This document shows positions 17,294-27,700 of a stretch of 64,000 nucleotides of DNA, piece after piece. This DNA is from Pseudomonas sp. F(2018). Its GTDB lineage: Bacteria > Pseudomonadota > Gammaproteobacteria > Pseudomonadales > Pseudomonadaceae. The translations under genes were made by a program, and so were the position numbers. The stretch covers positions 62,001 to 126,000 of the forward strand of contig NZ_SCOM01000006.1 of NCBI RefSeq assembly GCF_005508865.1, written 5' to 3'. The notes beneath the pieces were generated by a model. That model was not told the origin of the DNA. It worked only from the letters and a program-made list of their open reading frames with translations, and did not search any database. The number at the start of each line of letters is the position of its first letter. Position 1 is the first letter of the stretch.

Positions 17294-17602
17294 TCAGGCC
17301 GACAGGCCGAGCAGCTGCTGCAGACCAGAGACCCGAGCGATGCCCTGCATGTCCTGCGGCAGGCCACGCACGCTCAGATTCTTGCCGGCCGCCTTGGCGT
17401 CGCGCATGAAGGCCAGCAGCAGGGACAGGCCGACGCTGCTGGATTTCGCCACCGCCGCGCAGTCCAGCACCAGCTCGCGGGCCGGACTGGCGGCGATCAG
17501 CTGACGCCCGCTCTCGCGCAGGGCCGGGCCGCTGCGATAGTCGAGCACGCCGGAGAGCAGCAGCTCGCCGCCGGCACCCTGACGGATGGCGGCTTCGCTC
17601 AT
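17294..17602 (-). CDS. mlaB: MlaB, STAS-domain subunit of the Mla ABC transporter
   Basis: 102 residues. A single STAS domain, with LDCAAVAKSSSVGLSLLLAFMRDAK matching the conserved loop-helix of anti-sigma antagonist-like proteins. MlaB is the cytoplasmic accessory subunit that binds MlaF and is needed for assembly and activity of MlaFEDB. The start ATG overlaps the mlaC stop by 4 bases (ATGA), indicating translational coupling. Last gene of the five-gene operon, followed by a terminator. Confidence 0.92.
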   Translation of the reverse strand: MSEAAIRQGAGGELLLSGVLDYRSGPALRESGRQLIAASPARELVLDCAAVAKSSSVGLSLLLAFMRDAKAAGKNLSVRGLPQDMQGIARVSGLQQLLGLSA

Positions 17603-18252
17603 TGCTGGCCGCTCGCCTGCTGGCCTTCGGCGCTGTCCTTGGCCTTGGCCACCACTTCGGCCCAGCCGTCGATGGTCTTGTCCAGGTCGTTGCCATTGCG
17701 TTGCATGCTGTCGGCGAACTGGTCGCGGAACAGCTTGCCGACGTTGATGCCGTTGATGATCACGTTGCGCAGCTTCCACTGCCCGTCGATCAGCACCATG
17801 GTGTAGGAAACCGGATAGACGGTGCCCTTCTTGTCGGTGACTTCCATGCCGACGCTGGCGCGGTCGGCGCCTTCGGCCTTGGCCGGCAGCACGCGGATGC
17901 CTTGGTTGTCGTATTCCAGCAGGGCGTTGCCGTAGAACTGCATCAGGCTGCGCTTGAAGTTATCCTCGAAACGCTGCAACTGCGCATCGCTGGCGCCGCG
18001 CGAGTACTTCACGGTCATGATGCTGCGCGAGATGCCTTCGCTATCCACCACCGGGCCGAGAATGCGATCCAGGGTGTCGTAGAAGGACTGCGGATTCTGT
18101 TTGTAGGCGGCCTTGTTGGCCTCGAGGTCACCGAGCAGCTCGTCGGTGGTGCCCTTCACCACATCATGGGCGCTGGGCGCGGCCATGGCCGCCAGCGGCA
18201 GACTCGCCAGCAGGACCAGCAGGCCGCGGCGCAGGATCTTCAACATGTTCAT
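17599..18252 (-). CDS. mlaC: MlaC, periplasmic phospholipid-binding protein
   Basis: 217 residues. A Sec signal peptide (about 1-24, MNMLKILRRGLLVLL..LPLAAMA) precedes the Tol-Tol-Ttg2/MlaC domain: DVVKGTTDELL, DRILGPVVDSEGISRSIM, RFEDNFKRSLMQFYGNALLEYDNQ and PVSYTMVLIDGQWKLRNVIINGINVGK. It ferries phospholipids between the outer-membrane MlaA complex (mlaA is not in this window) and inner-membrane MlaFEDB to keep lipid asymmetry. It overlaps mlaD by 4 bases and mlaB by 4 bases. Confidence 0.95.
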   Translation of the reverse strand: MNMLKILRRGLLVLLASLPLAAMAAPSAHDVVKGTTDELLGDLEANKAAYKQNPQSFYDTLDRILGPVVDSEGISRSIMTVKYSRGASDAQLQRFEDNFKRSLMQFYGNALLEYDNQGIRVLPAKAEGADRASVGMEVTDKKGTVYPVSYTMVLIDGQWKLRNVIINGINVGKLFRDQFADSMQRNGNDLDKTIDGWAEVVAKAKDSAEGQQASGQQ

Positions 18253-18716
18253 TTGCTTTCCTTATTCACCGAGTTCATCAGGAACTTGCCGATCAGGTCT
18301 TCCAGCACCAGCGCCGACTGGGTGTCGTGGATGGTGCTGCCATCCTTGAGCAGATCCTCCTCGCCACCGACGCTGATGCCAATGTACTTCTCGCCCAGCA
18401 GACCGGCGGTGAGGATGGAGGCGGTGGAGTCCAGCGGCAAGTTGTCGACCCGCTTCTCGAGTTCCATGGTCACGCGACCGGTATAGCTGTCGCGATCTAG
18501 GTCGATGGCGGTGACCTTGCCGATGGTCACGCCGGCCATGGTCACCTTGGCCCTAACGGTAAGACCGGCGATGTTGTCGAAGTTCGCATACAGCTTGTAG
18601 GTATCACCCGAGCTGGCGGCGGACAGGCCGCTGACCCGCAGGGCGAGCAGCAGCAGCGCCAGCAGTCCAGCCAGCAGGAACAGGCCGACGCCGATTTCCA
18701 GGGAGCGGCTTTGCAT
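18249..18716 (-). CDS. mlaD: MlaD, MCE-domain subunit of the Mla transporter
   Basis: 155 residues. One N-terminal transmembrane helix (about 8-28, IGVGLFLLAGLLALLLLALRV) is followed by a single MCE domain (about 38-120: YKLYANFDNIAGLTVRAKVTMAGVTIGKV). MlaD forms a hexameric hydrophobic pore in the periplasm on top of MlaE and hands lipids to or from MlaC. It shares one base with the mlaE end region (start at 18716) and overlaps mlaC by 4 bases, so the operon is tightly coupled. Confidence 0.95.
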   Translation of the reverse strand: MQSRSLEIGVGLFLLAGLLALLLLALRVSGLSAASSGDTYKLYANFDNIAGLTVRAKVTMAGVTIGKVTAIDLDRDSYTGRVTMELEKRVDNLPLDSTASILTAGLLGEKYIGISVGGEEDLLKDGSTIHDTQSALVLEDLIGKFLMNSVNKESK

Positions 18717-19513
18717 CAGAGATCTCCAAACATCAGGGCGGTCAGAATAAAGTCGAGGCCGAGCACGGCGAGGGAGGCATACACCACGGTCTTGGTGGTG
18801 GCGCGGCTGATGCCTTCCGAGGTCGGCTCGCAGTCATAGCCCTGGAACACGGCGATCCAGGTCACGACGAAGGCGAATACCATGCTCTTGATCACGCCGT
18901 TGAGCACGTCTTCGGTGAATTCCACGCTGTTCTGCATGTTCGACCAGAACGAGCCTTCGTACACACCCAGCCAGTCCACCGCGACCATGGCGCCACCCCA
19001 GATGCCGACCACGCTGAAGATGGCGGCCAGCAGCGGCATGGAGATGAAACCGGCCCACAGGCGCGGGGCGATGATGTATTTGAGCGGGTCGACGCCTATC
19101 ATTTCCAGGCTGGACAGCTGCTCGGTGGACTTCATGTTGCCGATCTCGGCGGTCAGCGCCGAACCGGCACGACCGGCGAACAGCAGACCGGTGACCACCG
19201 GACCCAACTCGCGCAGCAGGGTCAGAGCGACCATCTGCCCCACCGCCTGCTCGGAGCCATAGCTGGTGAGGATGTTGTAGCCCTGCAGGGCCAGCACCAT
19301 GCCGATGAACAGGCCGGCGACCACGATGATCGGCAGCGACAGCACGCCCACCGAGTAGAGCTGGCGAATCAGCAACTGGCCGCCATTGCGCAGGCCACTG
19401 CGGCCGAACAGCGAGCTGAGCAGGAACAGGGTCGAACGGCCCATGGCCTCGACCACGTCGATGCCGGCGCGCCCGAGCAGGGCGATGCGTTCGAGAGGGG
19501 ACTTCCTACGCAT
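18716..19513 (-). CDS. mlaE: MlaE, permease of the Mla transporter
   Basis: 265 residues with five or so hydrophobic segments. The MlaE family signature is clear: RQLYSVGVLSLPIIVVAGLFIGMVLALQGY, LRELGPVVTGLLFAGRAGSALTAEIGNMKSTEQLSSLEMIG and DPLKYIIAPRLWAG. It is the inner-membrane dimeric permease of MlaFEDB. The start overlaps the mlaF stop by one base. Homologues in P. putida are known as ttg2B, from a toluene-tolerance screen. Confidence 0.95.
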   Translation of the reverse strand: MRRKSPLERIALLGRAGIDVVEAMGRSTLFLLSSLFGRSGLRNGGQLLIRQLYSVGVLSLPIIVVAGLFIGMVLALQGYNILTSYGSEQAVGQMVALTLLRELGPVVTGLLFAGRAGSALTAEIGNMKSTEQLSSLEMIGVDPLKYIIAPRLWAGFISMPLLAAIFSVVGIWGGAMVAVDWLGVYEGSFWSNMQNSVEFTEDVLNGVIKSMVFAFVVTWIAVFQGYDCEPTSEGISRATTKTVVYASLAVLGLDFILTALMFGDL

Positions 19514-20322
19514 CAGCGCGCTCCCAGCAAATCATCGAGATAATCCGGCGCCGGATAGTGGAAAGGCACCGGACCGTCCGGAATGCCTTTCATGAACTGC
19601 TGGATACGCGGGTTATCGGAATTCATCAGTTCGGCCGGCGTGCCCTGCCCCAGCACCTGACCATCGCCCACCACATAGATGTAGTCGGCGATACTGGCGG
19701 TCTCGGCCAGGTCATGGGAAACCACGATGCTGGTGATGCCGAGAGCGTCGTTGAGCAAACGGATCAGGCGCACCAGCACGCCCATGGCGATGGGGTCCTG
19801 ACCGACGAACGGCTCGTCGTACATGAGAATCTGCGGATCCAGGGCGATGGCCCGGGCCAGCGCCACACGGCGCTTCATGCCACCCGACAGCTCGTCCGGC
19901 ATCAGCTCGACGGCGCCACGCAGGCCAACGGCCTGCAGCTTCATCAGCACGATGTCGCGGATCATCTCGTCGGACAGTTGGGTATGCACGCGCAGCGGGA
20001 AGGCGACGTTCTCGAACACGTCCAGGTCGGTGAACAGCGCACCACTCTGGAACAGGACACCAAACTGCTTGCGCATGTCGAACAGGTCGCTGCGCGACAG
20101 GGTCGGCAGGTTCTGTCCATTGACCCAGACTTCACCACTGGCCGGCTTGAGCTGGGCGGCGATCAGGCGCAGCAGGGTGGTCTTGCCGCAGCCGGACGGC
20201 CCCATGATCCCGGTGACCTTGCCACGCGGGATGCGGATATCGACATTATCGAAGATGTTGCGCGCGCCACGCTTGAAGGTCAGACCCTTCAACTCGACGG
20301 CATAGGCATTCTCGGCGCTCAT
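19513..20322 (-). CDS. mlaF: MlaF, ATPase of the Mla transporter
   Basis: 269 residues from the ATG at 20320-20322, preceded by AAGGAG; an upstream in-frame ATG at 20382 would eat into the promoter. ABC ATPase: Walker A GPSGCGKTT (about 41-49), Q-loop FQSGALF, signature LSGGMKRR, Walker B ILMYDEPFVGQDP, H-loop VSHD. It powers phospholipid movement through MlaE/D. First gene of mlaFEDCB, with a good promoter at 20415-20444. Confidence 0.95.
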   Translation of the reverse strand: MSAENAYAVELKGLTFKRGARNIFDNVDIRIPRGKVTGIMGPSGCGKTTLLRLIAAQLKPASGEVWVNGQNLPTLSRSDLFDMRKQFGVLFQSGALFTDLDVFENVAFPLRVHTQLSDEMIRDIVLMKLQAVGLRGAVELMPDELSGGMKRRVALARAIALDPQILMYDEPFVGQDPIAMGVLVRLIRLLNDALGITSIVVSHDLAETASIADYIYVVGDGQVLGQGTPAELMNSDNPRIQQFMKGIPDGPVPFHYPAPDYLDDLLGAR

Positions 20323-20414
20323 CCAAACTCCTTGTGATGCGGCCCTTCCATGGACAGACGCAAGTTCCCACGACAGGGACACCTCGCGCCGCGGTCAGGC
20401 CGAACAGGGCGCGG

Positions 20415-20444
20415 AATATAGCATTGGCGGCTATTGCAGCCCAA
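20415..20444 (-). promoter_or_regulatory. mlaF: Candidate sigma-70 promoter of the mla operon
   Basis: Minus strand: -35 TTGGGC, 18-base spacer, extended -10 TGC-TATATT. It lies about 93 bases upstream of the mlaF ATG in the 245-bp divergent gap with kdsD. Confidence 0.55.
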
Positions 20445-20527
20445 GCCGCTGCAACTTTTTCACAACAATTGGTCACAAGATGCACCGAGCGTGCCGAGTG
20501 CCAGGTGAGGCCGACCGCCTTTGTCGG

Positions 20528-20533
20528 TATACT
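20528..20533 (+). promoter_or_regulatory. kdsD: Candidate -10 box for the kdsD-lpt run
   Basis: TATACT (5 of 6 matches) lies 35 bases upstream of the kdsD ATG. No convincing -35 hexamer at 16-18 bases. Confidence 0.4.
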
Positions 20534-20567
20534 CCCTGCCTTTTATGCCGAGCACCGCGAAGATCTC

Positions 20568-21542
20568 ATGAGCCAGACCAGCGACCTGATCCAGTCCGCG
20601 CAGCGCACCATCCGCCTCGAAGCCGAGGCCGTGGAGAGCCTGCTGAGCCGCATCGACGCCGACTTCGTGCGCGCCTGCGAGATGATCCTGAACTGCAGCG
20701 GGCGCGTGGTCGTGGTCGGCATGGGCAAGTCCGGCCATATCGGCAACAAGATCGCCGCCACCCTGGCCAGCACCGGCACCCCGGCGTTCTTCGTGCACCC
20801 GGCCGAGGCCAGCCATGGCGACATGGGCATGATCACCAAGGACGACGTGGTTCTGGCGCTGTCCAACTCTGGCTCCACTGCCGAGATCGTCACCCTGCTG
20901 CCGCTGATCAAGCGCCTGGGCATCCAGCTGATCAGCATGACCGGCAATCCCGAATCTGCGCTGGCCAAGGCCGCCGAAGTCAATCTGGACGCCCGCGTGG
21001 CCCAGGAAGCCTGCCCGCTGAATCTGGCGCCGACCTCCTCCACCACCGTTTCCCTGGTGATCGGCGACGCCCTGGCCATCGCCCTGCTGGAAGCCCGCGG
21101 CTTCACCGCCGAAGATTTCGCCTTCTCCCATCCGGGTGGCGCCCTCGGCCGTCGCCTGCTGCTCAAGGTGGAGAACGTGATGCATGCCGGTGAGCGCCTG
21201 CCGCTGGTACAGCGCGGCACCTCGCTGCGCGAGGCGCTGCTGGAAATGACCCGCAAGGGCCTGGGCATGACCGTGATCGTCGAGGCCGATGGCAAGCTGG
21301 CCGGGATCTTCACCGACGGTGACCTGCGCCGCACCCTGGACAAGGGCATAGACGTGCGCGAGGCGAGCATCGACCAGGTGATGACCGTTCACGGCAAGAC
21401 CGCCCGCGCCGAGATGCTCGCCGCCGAGGCCCTGAAAATCATGGAAGACCACAAGATCAACGCACTGGTCGTGGTGGATGACGAGGACAAGCCGGTTGGC
21501 GCCCTCAACATGCACGACCTGCTGCGCGCCGGAGTGATGTAA
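20568..21542 (+). CDS. kdsD: Arabinose-5-phosphate isomerase KdsD
   Basis: 324 residues. An N-terminal SIS sugar isomerase domain (GRVVVVGMGKSGHIGNKIAATLASTGTPA; LSNSGSTAEIV; FAFSHPGGALGRRLL) is followed by two CBS domains (about 205-320: VMHAGERLPLV and VMTVHGKTARAEML). It converts ribulose 5-phosphate to arabinose 5-phosphate, the first step toward Kdo of lipopolysaccharide. The ATG at 20568 gives the canonical N-terminus. The next gene, kdsC, starts at the base after its stop. Confidence 0.96.
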   Translation: MSQTSDLIQSAQRTIRLEAEAVESLLSRIDADFVRACEMILNCSGRVVVVGMGKSGHIGNKIAATLASTGTPAFFVHPAEASHGDMGMITKDDVVLALSNSGSTAEIVTLLPLIKRLGIQLISMTGNPESALAKAAEVNLDARVAQEACPLNLAPTSSTTVSLVIGDALAIALLEARGFTAEDFAFSHPGGALGRRLLLKVENVMHAGERLPLVQRGTSLREALLEMTRKGLGMTVIVEADGKLAGIFTDGDLRRTLDKGIDVREASIDQVMTVHGKTARAEMLAAEALKIMEDHKINALVVVDDEDKPVGALNMHDLLRAGVM

Positions 21543-22067
21543 ATGAGCAACGAACTGCTGCAACGCACCAAGGCCATCAAGCTCGCCATCTTCGACGTTG
21601 ACGGCGTGCTCACCGACGGCAAGCTGTACTTCCTCGTCGACGGCAGCGAGTTCAAGACCTTCAATACCCTGGACGGCCACGGCATCAAGATGCTGATCAA
21701 CTCCGGAGTGCGCACCGCCATCATCAGCGGACGCAAGACCCCGGTGGTCGAGCGCCGCGCGCAGAACCTCGGCATCCAGCACCTGTACCAGGGCCGCGAG
21801 GACAAGCTGGTAGTGCTGGATGAGCTGCTCGGCGAGCTGGGTCTGAGCTACGAACAGGTCGCCTACCTGGGCGACGACCTGCCCGACCTGCCAGTGATCC
21901 GCCGCGTCGGTCTGGGCATGGCCGTGGCCAGCGCCGACGGCTTCGTCCGCCAGCACGCCCACGGCGTGACCAGCGCCCGCGGCGGCGAAGGCGCGGCGCG
22001 CGAGTTCTGCGAGCTGATCATGCGCGGCCAGGGCACGCTCGAAGCCGCCCAGGCCGCCTACCTTTAG
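21543..22067 (+). CDS. kdsC: 3-deoxy-D-manno-octulosonate 8-phosphate phosphatase KdsC
   Basis: 174 residues. A HAD-family phosphatase of the cap-less C0 type: motif I FDVDGVLTDG with the nucleophile Asp18 and Asp20, motif II SGRK, and motif IV GDDLPDLPVI. It releases phosphate from Kdo-8-phosphate to give Kdo. It directly abuts kdsD, with no spacer, and is followed by lptC after 9 bases. Confidence 0.96.
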   Translation: MSNELLQRTKAIKLAIFDVDGVLTDGKLYFLVDGSEFKTFNTLDGHGIKMLINSGVRTAIISGRKTPVVERRAQNLGIQHLYQGREDKLVVLDELLGELGLSYEQVAYLGDDLPDLPVIRRVGLGMAVASADGFVRQHAHGVTSARGGEGAAREFCELIMRGQGTLEAAQAAYL

Positions 22068-22076
22068 GATCTGTCC

Positions 22077-22646
22077 ATGAACGGCAAACTGCGCAACTAC
22101 GTGCTCGGCCTACTGGCAGTCGCCCTGATCGGCGCACTCGGCTACTGGAACATTCGCCCCGAGAGCTTCATGGAGCGCCGGGCGGCCGCCGAGGCCGACA
22201 ACGCCATCGACTTCTACGTGGTCGGCGCCAGTACCCAGCAGTTCCAGGAAGACGGCAAGCTGCAGTACGAGATGACCGCCGCCAAGCTGGAACACATCAA
22301 GGCCAGCGACATCACCCTGCTGGACAAGCCTGACCTGCAACTGTACCGCGGCACCCAGTTCCCCTGGCACGTGCGCAGCGACAAGGGCGAGGTGGCGCCG
22401 GAGGGCAAGCAGGTCGAGCTGATCGACAACGTGCGCATCGCCCGCACCGATGCCAAGAGCCGCCCGACCGTGATCACCAGCAGCCGGGTCACCGTATTCC
22501 CCGACGAGGAATATGCGCAGACCCAGCAAGCCGTTAGAATCGAGGCCGCCAATGGGGTGACCACGGCACAGGGAATGAAAGCGTACATGAACGACGGCAA
22601 GATCAACTTGCTGTCCAACGTAAGAGGCCAGCATGAGGTTCGTTAA
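22077..22646 (+). CDS. lptC: LptC, LPS export protein
   Basis: 189 residues. An N-terminal inner-membrane anchor (about 5-23, LRNYVLGLLAVALIGALGYW) precedes the periplasmic beta-jellyroll (DFYVVGASTQQFQEDGKLQYEM, then VTVFPDEEYAQTQQAVRIE). LptC takes LPS from LptB2FG and passes it to LptA on the bridge to the outer membrane. Its 3' end overlaps lptA by 14 bases. Confidence 0.94.
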   Translation: MNGKLRNYVLGLLAVALIGALGYWNIRPESFMERRAAAEADNAIDFYVVGASTQQFQEDGKLQYEMTAAKLEHIKASDITLLDKPDLQLYRGTQFPWHVRSDKGEVAPEGKQVELIDNVRIARTDAKSRPTVITSSRVTVFPDEEYAQTQQAVRIEAANGVTTAQGMKAYMNDGKINLLSNVRGQHEVR

Positions 22647-23177
22647 AACCTTCCCCCTACTGCTCAGCCTGAGCGCCGCGCTCGGAAGCGCCAGCGCCTG
22701 GGCCCTGCCCAGCGACCGCGAGCAACCGATCCGGGTCCAGGCAGACAGCGCAGAACTGGATGACAAGCAAGGTGTGGCCGTGTATCGCGGCGGCGTGGTG
22801 ATCACCCAGGGCACCATGAAGATCACCGGCGACACCGTGACCATCACTCAGGATGCCAACGGCGAGATCGAGGTCTTCACCTCGGTGGGCAAACCGGCCT
22901 ACTACGAGCAGAAGCCATCGGTCGACAAGGACATCGTCAAGGCCTATGGCCTGACCATCCAGTACTACGCGAGCAACGAGCGCATCGTACTGATCGACCA
23001 GGCCAAGGTGATCCAGCAGGGCAATACCTTCGAAGGCGAGAAGATCGTCTACGACACCCAGCGTCAGATCGTCAACGCCGGCCGCGCCACGGGCAGCGAT
23101 GTCTCCACGCCGCGTCCGCGCATCGACATGATCCTGCAGCCACGCAAGAAGAACGGCCAGCCGGAGCAGGCGCAGTA

Positions 23178-23178
<1 letters not shown>
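22633..23178 (+). CDS. lptA: LptA, periplasmic LPS bridge protein
   Basis: 181 residues. A cleavable signal peptide (about 1-25, ending ASAWA) is followed by an OstA-type domain (IRVQADSAELDDKQGVAVYRGGVVITQG, TFEGEKIVYDTQRQIVNAG). LptA polymerises head to tail to form the LPS bridge across the periplasm. The Pro/Lys-rich tail (RPRIDMILQPRKKNGQPEQAQ) is typically disordered. It shares one base with lptB. Confidence 0.95.
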
Positions 23179-23903
<725 letters not shown>

Positions 23904-23907
23904 GCCG

Positions 23908-23923
23908 AGCCCCGTGCGGGGCT
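23908..23923 (+). terminator. Short GC hairpin after lptB
   Basis: AGCCCC-GTGC-GGGGCT, four bases after the lptB stop, without a T tract. It could slow exit from the lpt run before rpoN. Confidence 0.35.
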
Positions 23924-23957
23924 TGCGCAAAGGGCTAGAATCATTCAAGGTCAGGCA

Positions 23958-23963
23958 TATAAT
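23958..23963 (+). promoter_or_regulatory. rpoN: Candidate -10 box for rpoN
   Basis: A perfect TATAAT lies 80 bases upstream of the rpoN ATG, after the lptB hairpin. The -35 region is poor. Confidence 0.4.
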
Positions 23964-24043
23964 TTGCTTCCTAGGGCGGTTCGCCGCCTTGCAGTGGATG
24001 GCGCCGCGCGCCGGCAAGTGAACAAGGTACCCAGCCCCACACC

Positions 24044-25546
<1,503 letters not shown>

Positions 25547-25703
25547 GCGGCCCTGAGCGGAAGGCTTCTGCACCACCGTACCGAGCGCCAGATACCCTGC
25601 ATGGGGGGACCATGGCCCGCAGTGCACCAGCCCTTTCAGCCAACGTGTTACGGCGGCAGGCAAGCTAGTCTGTCTCTTACACCAGGCAACAAGGAGAAGC
25701 GGT

Positions 25704-26012
25704 ATGCAAGTCAACATCAGTGGACATCAACTGGATGTGACCGACGCTCTGCGTGACTATGTCGGCGAGAAGTTGAGCCGGCTGGAACGCCATTTCGACA
25801 AGATCACCAATGTGCAGGTCATCATGGAGGTCGAGAAGCTGAAGCAGAAGATCGAAGCGACCCTGCACATTGCCGGCGGCGAAATCGTCGCCAACGCCGA
25901 ACACGAAGACATGTATGCGGCCATCGACCTGCTGACCGACAAACTCGACCGACAACTGATCAAGCACAAGGAAAAGCAGCTGGGTCGCCTGCAAGGCGCC
26001 ACGGCTCGCTGA
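25704..26012 (+). CDS. hpf: Ribosome hibernation promoting factor (short HPF)
   Basis: 102 residues, short-form HPF (no C-terminal dimerisation domain). Conserved segments: MQVNISGHQLDVTDALRDYV at the N-terminus, the KLSRLERHFDKITNVQVIME helix-strand pair, and IAGGEIVANAEHEDMYAAIDLLTDKLDRQL near the end. It binds the 30S decoding region and promotes 100S dimers in stationary phase. AAGGAG precedes the ATG by 7 bases. The 157-bp gap after rpoN shows no further gene. Confidence 0.95.
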   Translation: MQVNISGHQLDVTDALRDYVGEKLSRLERHFDKITNVQVIMEVEKLKQKIEATLHIAGGEIVANAEHEDMYAAIDLLTDKLDRQLIKHKEKQLGRLQGATAR

Positions 26013-26025
26013 CAGCCCCTCCCAG

Positions 26026-26490
26026 ATGATCCGACTCGAAACCATCCTGACTCCCGCACGTTCCCTGGTGAACGTGCCGGGAGGCAGCAAGAAACGTGTA
26101 CTCGAACAGATTGCCAACCTGGTCGCCCGCGATCTCACCGATCTGGACGCCCAGGACATCTTCGAAAACCTGATCGCTCGCGAGAAGCTCGGCTCCACCG
26201 GCTTCGGCAATGGCATCGCCATTCCCCACTGCCGCCTGCCCGGCTGCAGCGCACCGATCAGCGCCGTGCTGCACCTGGACTCGGCGGTGGACTTCGACGC
26301 CATCGACGGTGCACCGGTAGACCTGCTGTTCGTCCTGCTGGTGCCGGAAGCGGCCACCGACGAGCACCTGGAGCTGCTGCGCCAGATCGCCAGCATGCTC
26401 GACCGTAGTGAGGTGCGCGAGCGCCTGCGCCAGGCGCAGAGCAACGAGAGCCTGTACCAGGTCGTGGTCGACGTTCAGAGCGGCCACTGA
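26026..26490 (+). CDS. ptsN: Nitrogen PTS enzyme IIA (PtsN, EIIA-Ntr)
   Basis: 154 residues. A PTS EIIA type-2 domain with the phosphorylatable His68 in GIAIPHCRLPG. In the PTS-Ntr chain (EI-Ntr PtsP, NPr PtsO, PtsN) phosphate from PEP reaches this His. The protein then regulates partners such as potassium transport, carbon/nitrogen metabolism and alginate or polyhydroxyalkanoate traits. PtsO, its phosphodonor, is encoded two genes downstream, and no sugar permease is nearby. Confidence 0.95.
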   Translation: MIRLETILTPARSLVNVPGGSKKRVLEQIANLVARDLTDLDAQDIFENLIAREKLGSTGFGNGIAIPHCRLPGCSAPISAVLHLDSAVDFDAIDGAPVDLLFVLLVPEAATDEHLELLRQIASMLDRSEVRERLRQAQSNESLYQVVVDVQSGH

Positions 26491-26504
26491 GCACGGGAGG
26501 CGGC

Positions 26505-27362
26505 ATGCGTCTGATCATCGTCAGCGGACGTTCCGGCTCGGGCAAGAGCACCGCCCTCGACGTACTGGAAGACAACGGCTTCTACTGCATCGACAACCTG
26601 CCCGCCGGCCTGCTGCCGGACCTGGCCGAGCGCGCCCTGCTGCAGACCGAGCTGCTGCACCCGCAGGTCGCCGTGTCGGTGGACGCACGCAACCTGCCCA
26701 GCCAACTCAAGCGCTTCCCCGAACTGCTCGATGAAGTACGCAGCCGCCATATCCAATGCGACGTGCTGTATCTCGATGCCGATGAGGACACCCTGCTCAA
26801 GCGCTTCTCCGAGACCCGGCGGCGTCATCCGCTGACCAACGAGGATCGTGCCCTGGGCGAGGCCATTCGTGACGAGGCGCAGCTGCTGGCGCCGATCATC
26901 GACCTGGCCGACCTGAAGATCGACACCACCCACCTGAACCTCTACCAACTGCGCGACACCCTAAAGCTGCGCCTGCTGAACAAGCCGGAGCCGGGCACCG
27001 CCTTCCTGGTCGAATCGTTCGGCTTCAAGCGCGGCATGCCGGTGGACGCCGACCTGGTGTTCGACGTGCGCTGCCTGCCCAACCCCTACTGGAAGCCGGA
27101 CCTGCGCGACATGTCCGGCCTGGAGGCCCCGGTAGCCGAGTACCTGGCGGCGCAGCCGGACGTGGAGGAGATGTACCAGGACATCCAGGCCTACCTGCAC
27201 AAGTGGCTGCCGCGCTTCGCCGCCAGCAACCGCTCCTACGTCACCATCGCCATCGGCTGCACCGGTGGCCACCATCGCTCGGTGTACCTGGCCAACCGCC
27301 TGGGCGAAGCCCTGAAACCCGTACTGAAGAACGTCCAGGTCCGCCACCGCGACCTCGGCTAA
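26505..27362 (+). CDS. rapZ: RNase adapter protein RapZ
   Basis: 285 residues. An N-terminal P-loop GRSGSGKS (about 8-15) and a Walker-B-like region, then the C-terminal domain with FGFKRGMPVDADLVFDVRCLPNPYW, VTIAIGCTGGHHRSVYLA and RHRDL. In E. coli RapZ senses glucosamine-6-phosphate and delivers the GlmZ small RNA to RNase E. Pseudomonas lacks an obvious GlmZ, so its role here is inferred only by family. The conserved position is between ptsN and ptsO. Confidence 0.94.
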   Translation: MRLIIVSGRSGSGKSTALDVLEDNGFYCIDNLPAGLLPDLAERALLQTELLHPQVAVSVDARNLPSQLKRFPELLDEVRSRHIQCDVLYLDADEDTLLKRFSETRRRHPLTNEDRALGEAIRDEAQLLAPIIDLADLKIDTTHLNLYQLRDTLKLRLLNKPEPGTAFLVESFGFKRGMPVDADLVFDVRCLPNPYWKPDLRDMSGLEAPVAEYLAAQPDVEEMYQDIQAYLHKWLPRFAASNRSYVTIAIGCTGGHHRSVYLANRLGEALKPVLKNVQVRHRDLG

Positions 27363-27370
27363 GGATTGCA

Positions 27371-27643
27371 ATGCCCACCCGCGAAATCACCATCATCAAC
27401 AAGCTCGGCCTACACGCCCGCGCCGCCGCCAAGTTCGTCGGCGTGGCCAGTGGCTTCCCCTGCCAGGTCCGCGTCGGCCGCTCGGCGGAGAGCCAGGTGG
27501 ACGGCAAGAGCATCATGGCGGTGATGATGCTGGCTGCCGGCAAGGGCACCAACCTGCACCTGTTCAGCGAAGGCGAACGCGAAGACGAGGCGCTGGACGC
27601 GCTGGTCGAGCTGATCAACAACAAGTTCGACGAAGGCGAGTAA
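27371..27643 (+). CDS. ptsO: Nitrogen PTS phosphocarrier protein NPr (PtsO)
   Basis: 90 residues, HPr fold. The phosphorylation site is His15 in LGLHARAAAKFV. The second family motif is SQVDGKSIMAVMMLAAGKG, with Ser in the regulatory-site position. It passes phosphate from PtsP to PtsN. It begins 8 bases after rapZ with AAGGA upstream. Last gene of the rpoN run, closed by a strong terminator. Confidence 0.95.
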   Translation: MPTREITIINKLGLHARAAAKFVGVASGFPCQVRVGRSAESQVDGKSIMAVMMLAAGKGTNLHLFSEGEREDEALDALVELINNKFDEGE

Positions 27644-27656
27644 ACACCGACGCATG

Positions 27657-27687
27657 AAAAAGGGGCCCGAGGGCCCCCTTTTTTTGT
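27657..27687. terminator. Bidirectional terminator between ptsO and pmbA
   Basis: AAAAAGGGGCCC-GA-GGGCCCCCTTTTTTT: a GC stem flanked by A and T runs, serving the convergent ptsO and pmbA transcripts. Confidence 0.92.
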
Positions 27688-27700
27688 AGCCGCGAAAGAC

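Noticed and set aside
25610..25640. Sigma-54-like TGGCCCGCAGTGCA upstream of hpf
   Set aside because: The GG and GC doublets are 8 bases apart instead of the required 10, so it is not a valid -24/-12 promoter.
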